Origin: Trichoplusia ni
Taxonomy: Eukaryota > Arthropoda > Insecta > Lepidoptera > Noctuidae
Assembly: GCF_003590095.1 (NCBI RefSeq)
Contig: NC_039488.1
Span: 9,858,001-9,922,000, forward strand
DNA: 64,000 nt
Reading direction: 5' to 3'
Part shown: positions 55,444-64,000 of the stretch, in pieces
Numbering within the stretch: the first letter of the stretch is position 1
Layout: every line of letters starts with the position of its first letter
Made by a program: the position numbers and the translations under genes
The notes under the pieces: model-generated
Told to the model about the DNA's origin: nothing
Seen by the model: only the letters and a program-made list of their open reading frames with translations
Databases searched by the model: none

Positions 55444-58400
55444 TATAATGAACTAAACAAAACCGGTTCTTGTGAGGTAACAACGTATCGAATCATCACT
55501 ATTGTAACCATACAACTTGTTGTTTGATTCATTACCTCATTGGAACACTGCAACATGTACATAGCAATAACGTTTTTGTTGATAGCACGCAACATTCGTA
55601 CTTGAGATTGGCAAACAATAAAACACGACGTCATTTAACTTTAATTTTATGTCGTTAAAGCTTATAATATCATCAGTTTCTTCTTTGGTGCTCTTATGTG
55701 TTAAATTTCGTCATCCGTATTGGTTTTAGTTTTAAATATTTCTAACAACGTATGAATAAGCAACCTTTGACCTAACCCGATCGACGTTGAGCCGCTCCAT
55801 TCTCCATCGAGTACCGTAAGGCTCCCTATATGGATTCTTTGCTCCCAAAACCCTACACACAAATTCCAATCTTAACTCTGAGAACTAAGGTTTATTTTAG
55901 CTAATTTGAATTTAATGATGAGTGGGTTATCACAAATTGTTTATAAACCGATTAAGCTTATTCCAATGTGCTTATACCTGTTTTGGAGTTTGTTGTTAAG
56001 TCTAAAACGTTTCGTTCTCATACCTCTGTTTTTGGATTGCTTGTATTTATTTGGAACATAGCTGGTAAAGTTAAAAATGTTGTTTGCATAGAGACTACTT
56101 TTAGAAATAAATTGAGTTCTAGTTTTAGATGCATTATATTTTTATCAAAACAATCAGTAGGTACGGTTTTACCTACAAGGCAGCAATTTGGACATGGGTC
56201 TTTCATCTGTCGTTACAGTGTCATTTTTAACTCAAACGGCAGAATAAAATGACTAAAATACTTTTTTTTAATTAAAAACATTCGTTACATATTTTGTCCT
56301 AAACAATACGAAGATCAACTCATTCTGTATCTACATACATATGCAAAGGGACGTATGAAATTTTCATAATTATGCCTAAAAGTTTTACATAACAAAGAAA
56401 CAGGTAAAACGTGGTTATACATATTTTAAACCTTCGAATAAGTCGCTCACTTTTGTAAGATTAGGATGATCCTTTGCTGAAATTTAAGCCTTGGTTTTAC
56501 CAAGAATTAGAGGTAGGCTTTGATGCTATTATCCTATATCCTTAGTGTTTGCTAGCTCCGTTTGACAATACAATGGCGAGTCGTTGCGTATTCTGATTGT
56601 GTTCATCAGACTCGCTTATCGATCATTCTGAATTACCTTTGCTTAAATTCTAAGCTTCGAGTCAATGCATACATTAGGATCCAAATAGCAAATCACTGCA
56701 TCCACAAACACCTATTATGGAAATTCGCTACAGGTCTCTTTCAGTCATTTTATCCTCAATAAATAATATGATAATTTTTCATGGCAGTAAAACATCTATC
56801 GTTCAAAATTCTAACAAGACATCAACAGCGTAACAATTACAGCATTGTTTGAATATTTCGAAATAAATTTCACTCTTCCAGTGATGGGCACATAATAAAA
56901 ACAATAAACGTTAAAGCACCCACCATTTTGGAAAATGAAAGTTTTATCGTATTTTGGACAAACTGAATTATTATCAAACTACTTAATGAGGAGCCGGCGT
57001 GTGACGGTACATTAATTTCTTGCGAATGCACCTTTCACGCCACGTTAACCGTGATAAGAGGCAATGCAGAAATTGTGTTGAATATGTCTATTAGTTTAAT
57101 GGGTTCTAGAGAAATTGGTGTAATCTGAAAGTGAAATCAAATATATTGCGTAACGTTCTTTGGTATTCGAGATGGGTTTTGACCTCTCACCAAGTCTGCG
57201 CCTAAAATGTCTCGCGCGTTTTCGACATATTATTTTTTACCAAAATAAGATTTCAATTATTGTAAAACTGATATTCTCACATACATCTTACAATTGTTAA
57301 AATCGACAATAAGAACATTGAGACCGAATAATTAAATACAATTAAACAAACCACTATACGACAAAATTGGAAAAAAGTTATATTGTATATACCGACCAAA
57401 GAAACAATCTTGTAAATATAAAAAAAAAACGTAAAAGGAGTAGGCCTTGTAAATTCGTTTCTCTTTAACAAGTCTGTCCCGAGAATAAATTTGATCCTAT
57501 TAATAAATTATCCATTCGGTGTTAAGTCAATTTCGGCCTCAACCTGGCATATTCATTACAACAAGCAAAGGACATGAAACCTCAAAAGTACACGATGAAA
57601 GAACGAAAAAAACGCCTTGAAATACAGAATTCTGTTGAAATATTTATTTTTTAAAGGTAGATTCTATTTTGTAACTCGAATTTATTTTTGTGAAAGAATC
57701 TTGTAAATTGAAGTTTAGAAATCCTTACAATCGCTTTTACGTCTTGTAACTACCAGTTTTCAATTTGCAATCTGTCCCAAAATGCCTATCAATATATATT
57801 TTTTTGCTACGTATCAAGAGATGATTTTGTAGAATTGCTCTTTTGCGTCATTATCAAATCCGTTTTGTCGGCTGAATCAATTTTTCCCCTCTTAGAAGTT
57901 ACAAAACAGATTTTGCGTTTTACTTTTGTTGCAAAAATATATTTCTTTTCCAACGAATGTTATGCCGTCAAAATTGAGTATAATAATATCGCAGGAGAAA
58001 TATTATATTGTACATAAGACAGTGTTATGGAAAAACACAGAGTATCTGTATTATATAAATTCGATGTATTATGACGACGCTGAGTTAAAAAAAAAACCGT
58101 GTTTTTATTTTATTTGAGATTTTAAAACACATTCAGCTACAAAGCAATATTGCAAAGTACAGACAATTTTCAAGTATACGTACATATAAAACGGTAGTAC
58201 ATAAAGGAAGTTTTTATCTTAAATTATATCAAAGGCCTTTTGAGTTGCAGCGCTGCTGGAGATTGCTAGAAAATCCTTTAGGTTGTAGCCCAGTTTGATT
58301 GTGTCTCATGAAATAAAAGAAGACGGAGAAAAGTCGAGTAGTTTCAAAGTTCAACCGGCGAACGTTATGAAACTTTCTCGGAGTGCACTGACAGAATTCG

Positions 58401-60870
58401 AATTAAATTAACAAACGGGAACTGTATCTCAATTTATGAAATCGGAAATCATTTTGAAATGTTCTTGTAAATTGGTACTTTTATTTCTCTTTAAGATTTA
58501 AGAATTGTTTTTAGAATGTAATTGAGACTGGTAAACTCTTTGACTAAAGAAATGGAAACATTAATAGCCGTTAGTTTCAAGATGAAAAGTGTATATAGGT
58601 ACCTGAATTGAGTGCCTGAAGTAATTTTATGTTATCGTATTCGATTCGATTTTTTCGCAGCTCAAAGATAAGGGCTCTGAGTGATTCCACATCTCACGGG
58701 ATTTTCAATTTAGAATTGATCGAAGGAAGAATGAGGAAAAGAAGATTGATATTTGGGATTTTTCCCTAGCCCATTCGCATCGGAGGCCTCACAAGTGAGT
58801 GATCGCTCGAGTCAGTCCCCAGCTAATGATACCCCGGGCTTATCGGCTCGACTGTCGCGTGTCATTTTTACGGATTCAGCCGGATTTATGTAAATTTGTT
58901 TTGTCAGCGACCCACCTTGTTACAGCCGTTTCGAATCGAACCAATAACGCCAATATTGATACTTTATTCAACATTCTGTTACGCTTTTAATGCCTATTTG
59001 TTGTTCAAACAATTTTATCATTTTGTCCATTTAATTGTTGTCCTATTTGAACATGAACATTGGACATAGATTTCATCAGAATATTACGGAGGCAGTCAAA
59101 CGGTTATGCATACATTCATAACATTTTACCATTACCCACACAGTTACACGCTGTTCAACACGGAGGTGTATTAATATTCATCGGAGTGGCTGTTACTGGA
59201 TCGAGTTGCCTCGTACTTGTCAATGTAATTAAGGCGTTTCACACGCGACGCACAATACGTAGGCAGGCTGCTCACGTTATAATTATGAAGATTTGCACTA
59301 TTCGAGAGTGGAACGCATCTCTGTTTAACAATGGAGGCTTTATATTCAATGTACGTGCCTCTGATTGGATCTAGCAGGCTTGCTGGAGAATAGAGTATTA
59401 TTAGTCACCACGCCTCGTCTGCGATCACACTTGACGTATTCCCTTTGTCCATAATGTAATTGTGCATGTGATATGTGCTGTATGAGGTGTAGATTACATA
59501 AGAGGAAGTACTAAGGCCTTTATTTTAAAGATAGTGTTTTTTATCATGTTACGAAAGATACCTTTCTAGCAACTAAAAGAAAAATATTCAAATAAAGAAC
59601 AACATAAACAATTTTTTTAAGCATATAACATTGTATCTTTCGTTTGGATTTGCAATCGCTCAATTTCATAACTTTCTCCATATTCCCAATTACATTATAT
59701 TATGGGTCGATAAATTTAATAGAGGTTTAATTAAAGGTGCTTAAATAATATCAATTTCGAAAAGACATTTCACCTACACAAACAACTCGTTCACAAAAAT
59801 ATGATATTCATATTTAATTATTCATCTTTTAATTACAATATATGCAGCTGTTATAATAATAACACTCGACTCGAACACAGCCATTTATTTACTGAACATA
59901 TGACGTCACTTGTTACTACCGAATAATCCCGTTTATTCCTTTTACGATCCTATAGGGAGTAAGACATCAGATAAGGAATAGCATTGATTCTCGTGATTGA
60001 TGTGTGCCAAGCTCAGATGGACTCCGTAATCTGTATCTGTACGATGAACTCATCAAGCATGAGTGTTCCCTATGAAGAAGTGAGACGCCACTATATAAAG
60101 TGTAGAGCTTTATCTCGCTTCCTCTCTGCCTAGTGTCTTGCTTCAATAACTCATAGTTAAGATCTCTGATCCGATTGGGTGTACGTAACCGAACTGTCGC
60201 GATTGCACGGCTAATCCAATTGATTGCATTATCATTTATACTATTGTTCCTGGGATCGCGTAAGGTGTTGGTTGCGATATTGATCTAATACTGCTTAATT
60301 TATTAGACATGTGTTTGATTTGAACAGATATTCGTGACTTCATGATTAAGTCGTAAAAAGTTGCATGTATTTTAAAATTAGCAGTACATTTGCTTATCAT
60401 ACTCATGCCTTTTTTGTTGTTGGCTTTGTAGGCCACGTTTTCATGTTTCGCTGGATTCTGTTACGTTTCTAAACGATGCTTTTAGCTTTTATCTCCAAAT
60501 TAGCTCATATCGATAGTAAAGGATTCTTACTAGCACTCAAAATCAGGTTCACCCGATACATGGACCCAAGTGGTTCCCTAGAAGTAGCCCTACAGTTTAC
60601 GGTCTGATTTTTCCACACTAAACAAGTATTAAGTTGCGCTCGATTGTAATTCGAGCGGCGCATTATCGCGACTAGTGGGCGTGAATAGATAGATAAACAA
60701 GTCCCCGCAACGGTTTGTTAAACAAATCTAAGCGTTTTTATTTTTGTTTGAAATCTCGCTCTGCAAGCATTTTCTGATTACAAGCGCTTTTCTAGAAAGT
60801 GTATTCGAAGCGAAGGTGAATCTCAGCCGTGAGTAGCTGGTATCAAGATGTATGAACGGTAAAGAAAGGG
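55444..60870. other. Long intergenic stretch, no supported gene
   Basis: About 5.4 kb. Frames of up to 104 codons exist (59060-59374) but show no family resemblance. A GC-richer patch lies at 58770-58930. A TATATAAAG at about 60093 lacks an initiator at the proper spacing. One CRE octamer is at 59901-59908. Confidence 0.45.
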
Positions 60871-60936
60871 AAGGTAATAGGGTGGGCCTATTTACAGCAG
60901 TGGATGATTTCAGGCTGACATGATGATGATGATGGT
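60871..60936 (+). mobile_element. Decayed LINE 3' end with (GAT)n tail
   Basis: GGGTGGGCCTATTTACAGCA, GTGGATGATTTCAGGCTGAC and (ATG)n repeat the end of the 11370/54290 family with several substitutions. No target-site duplication visible. Confidence 0.6.
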
Positions 60937-61082
60937 TATCGTGATACCATTCAGAAATTGGCTTTTTCTACAGATCCATATTGATATCAAGAAATGTTTA
61001 GGATAGTGAAATTTACCTCTTCCAACTTTTACAAGAAAAAATAATAACTATTAGAAAAGTGAGAGCAATAAAAGTGAAATTC

Positions 61083-61111
61083 ATTTTTCTTTTTTTTGTT
61101 TGCAGGTAAGC
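61083..61111 (+). promoter_or_regulatory. Recursive splice site (ratchet point) candidate
   Basis: A pyrimidine tract TTTTTCTTTTTTTTGTTTG runs straight into CAG|GTAAGC, with the AG|GT junction at 61105/61106: a strong acceptor immediately followed by a strong donor and no exon between. In insects this signature marks stepwise removal of very large introns. It implies a plus-strand gene whose intron covers this point; none of its exons is certain here. Confidence 0.4.
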
Positions 61112-64000
61112 ATTACACCAATACTTATTGAGAAAATTGAAGAACGAATCGTAAAATACGTACCACGGAGTCGGGTAAGGCATCATAGACATTTCAGAAT
61201 TTGCATACGAACTTTGACATAGAGTCTTGAGAATTACGAAACTTGGAAAGTTTCCAGAAAGTACTTAACGACTTGTACTCCTGTGCTGTACAGCTTTTCA
61301 ATTCAGTATTCGAAGAATTATTACGACCGCAGAGGTTGTGTTATATGTGGTTAGGTAATATAGGTAGAGCATAATGTTGGAATATGTACTTTTAATATAA
61401 GTAATTATTTGTTCGTTGACAAGAGTCAGCTGTCTATGTTAATAGATGATGAAGGTTAAACAACGCGTTCCGCGGATCAACGGTGGATGGGAGACGTCTC
61501 CAAACTTTAAAAGTTGGAAGAACTTTCATACTTTGTGTTTGACAGTCGTTAAGTCAAACTAGGATAAAATAACTCAGTGAAATGACATTTGTTGTAGAGG
61601 TCAGCAGCTGTGCAGTCGCTTTACGTAACACCCGATATATACTGCAGAAACTGGTAAAACTGGAACCTGACCTCAACTTAGTTTCGGAAACAGCAGACAA
61701 TGGCACTCAAGGATATAAATAGATCACATGAACATCACAGAAAACAACAATCTAAATCAAATATTTGGTATCGACTGACAAATTGTAAATATTAGTCTTT
61801 TCTATTGGAAATTAATCAAAATTTACATTAATCCTTATATTTGTATATGAAATTTACACAATCAGTTTATCCAGTTATTAACTTTAGTATTTAATTAAAT
61901 CATACGAAAATAACGGTTCGAGCATCTGCTTATATTATATCGAACTCTTGTTGACTGTCTGTTACTCAATAATCTGAAATGTTTATTCTATTAGTGTTGT
62001 GCAAAACAATCGTCTTCTAATTTGTAGGTCATAATCAAATTCTCGTCAGAAACAGTGAAACGCTTTTCGGGTTCTCGATTAATTGGGACAACGAAAATTA
62101 TTCCAATAATTGACAGTATTGTGCCGATTCCCACTAACAATTTGCACTATTCAAATTCCTATTCGATTTGCTAGACGACCCAAATCTCTAACGTATCAAA
62201 TCATCTTATGTCTTACAATAGAGAATGGAATGTGGGAATTCTTTTTAACCACTTTATGTGCAGTCACGATCATCGGATCGAGTTAAGTGATGCATGAGAT
62301 GTAAGTGTTGACCTCTCCGCTAGATTGTTTACCCGTAATAAACAAGATACAATCACGTCAATCACAAATAAATATAAATTCTATGTGAAAACAAATAAAG
62401 CTCACATTTGTCTGAATATTTAAATCAACCCACGCATATTCGATATTAAAAACACGACCTTGAAATAGTATAACACATTTCAATAAAATAGGTTAATTTG
62501 GTGCTAATATGGTATAAGTTGTAATGATTTATCGGGGAACAATTTATGAGTCGTTATACACGGATATGAAATCCGTCGCCCGCACGTTAAAAGATTTACG
62601 AGGGACTAAGTTTGGAGGTCGTTAATTTTACTGACGCGTCGATTATCTTAACAAGTTGCCGTCTCAGATAATTCTTGATTGAAAACGTATAAGGTTCGAG
62701 GTTTTATGTACGATGAGCAGTTTATTTTGATGGGGAGATTCGACGTTTTGTAATAAAATATTATATCTTTAATCACTGACTGTTTAGTGATACTTATTTC
62801 AGTTTTCGCTGAGACGTTGAAATAAAATTTTGGAACAGAACCAGTGCACAAGAAAACATTTCAATCTGTACATTACTATGATTTTTTTAAGTAAGAAAAG
62901 ACAAAGTTAGTAATATGTATACCATTTCTAAAACAAAATGCTTTCTTATCTTGCCCAAGTTTATGATGTTTAAACATGGTGTCAGAGGCTCCATTGTTTC
63001 ACTCTACATTACTACACACATACATAACAAGCAAACAACATTCCCCGCTAAACCAAACTGCTTGACAACAGGGTTTTTCAAACGATTGCCATTTTACCTT
63101 TCTCAGTTCCCCGGGATACAGTAGGGTCCTCACAATCACCCCAACACCTAAAGTCTATAACATTCAACATATTACGACACTGTTCCTAACTTGTTCGGAT
63201 TCCGGTCACGACAACTAAAGCCCTTTGTACACGAACCCACGCAGGTGTTACGATACCTGACGATTTTAGCCCACATGGTCTATAACATTGGCTATCGTTG
63301 ACTTAGAGGTTTACAATATTTAGATTTTTTTGAAAATTGTTATAAAGTTAAAATTGTTATAATATATCAGAATATTTTTGCATGGGGAAATCGATCCTGT
63401 TAGAATATACCTCGTGAATTATTTTGAACCATAAGGTAATAGAACAATTTCGAACGAATAACGGTACGAACTTTCATGAGCTAACAAGTCGGTAGTCACT
63501 TCAGACTAAGATCGTCGGATATCAAAACCTTATGTCGACTCGTGTACCAAGGGCATAAAGGTTGTTTCAAAAACAACTTTGCGTGCGACAACCTTTTTAT
63601 TAGTCAGGCCTTAAATAATGTCAAATATAGTTCCTAGGTTAGTGAGAATAGGCGTCAGCATTTAGGGGCGTTTATTTATGCCTGTTTTGGTTGCGAAAAA
63701 AGTTACGGTAACTTAGTTTTAGCAAGTTAATGTTACGCTCACTACCTACCTATAATATTAATTTAGGGTAAACAGCTGGAACGAAGATAATTTTTACAAG
63801 TTATTTCACTTTGAAAACAACCTTAGATAGATTATACTGATTTAATCCAATTAACTCGCATTGAAGGAGTTCTTTTTATAAACCTGTTTCTCCATGGCAA
63901 CATGGTTTTTTGGAAACGTTTCAACTTTTCTAAACAAGTTATTGAATAGGTCATCTTTTAAGATAGCGTATGATACGATATTTAGAAGGGAGTTATTTAT
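61112..64000. other. Right-hand end, no supported gene
   Basis: AT-rich with frames below 70 codons, none convincing. No repeat recognised. Confidence 0.45.

Noticed and set aside
56018..56206. Cys-containing minus frame starting MKDPCPNCC
   Set aside because: Looks finger-like at first, but has no paired His or second Cys pair and no splice or repeat context.
59060..59374. 104-codon plus frame
   Set aside because: It has a weakly hydrophobic middle but no recognisable domain and no signals around it; compatible with chance in a slightly GC-richer patch.
1..64000. CRISPR arrays, prokaryotic operons, rRNA or viral genes
   Set aside because: Looked for and not seen; splice structure and repeat content are those of an insect nuclear genome.

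Overview
The window looks like nuclear DNA of a moth or butterfly (Lepidoptera). It is AT-rich and has short-intron insect gene structure. It also carries decayed repeats of types I recognise as lepidopteran: tRNA-headed SINEs, LINE 3' ends whose last codons resemble GEAYVQQW followed by (GAT)n tails, Helitrons that begin TCTATACTAATAT and end CTAG, and an R1-like 3' end with a poly(A) tail. The family names come from memory of such repeats, not from a search.

Layout. (1) 1-2.7 kb: flanking DNA with one exon-like segment (330-469) and one SINE. (2) 2.78-9.02 kb, minus strand: the only gene I can build with confidence. It has seven coding exons with consensus splice sites and encodes about 1,423 residues: six C2H2 zinc fingers (residues 9-226), then a very long disordered tail encoded mainly by one 3.4-kb last exon. 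The tail carries an array of short related motifs (L-x-x-L-S-K-N-I-T-V-K type), a matching motif near each end of the tail, an acidic SUMO-interaction-like motif and three SUMO-acceptor-like sites. It looks like a nuclear chromatin or transcription factor. (3) 9.0-64 kb: a gene desert with no ORF I can assign to a cellular protein family. It holds a 5'-truncated, frameshifted CR1-like LINE (48.5-50.7 kb), several LINE tails with exact target-site duplications, Helitrons, a TTAA-flanked MITE, SINEs and other dispersed repeats. It also holds several very clean hairpins, one of them shaped like a microRNA precursor.

The desert could be the inside of a very large gene. The best support is a textbook recursive-splice (ratchet) sequence on the plus strand at 61105/61106, plus a 43-base segment bounded by acceptor and donor consensus (38332-38374). 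A coding-looking last-exon candidate on the minus strand (46879-47082) ends in a stop that overlaps AATAAA. These desert calls are inferences without transcript support.

I found no rRNA gene, stand-alone tRNA gene, CRISPR array, prokaryotic operon or viral gene. The most novel material is the linear-motif architecture of the zinc-finger protein, the miRNA-like hairpin and the ratchet point.
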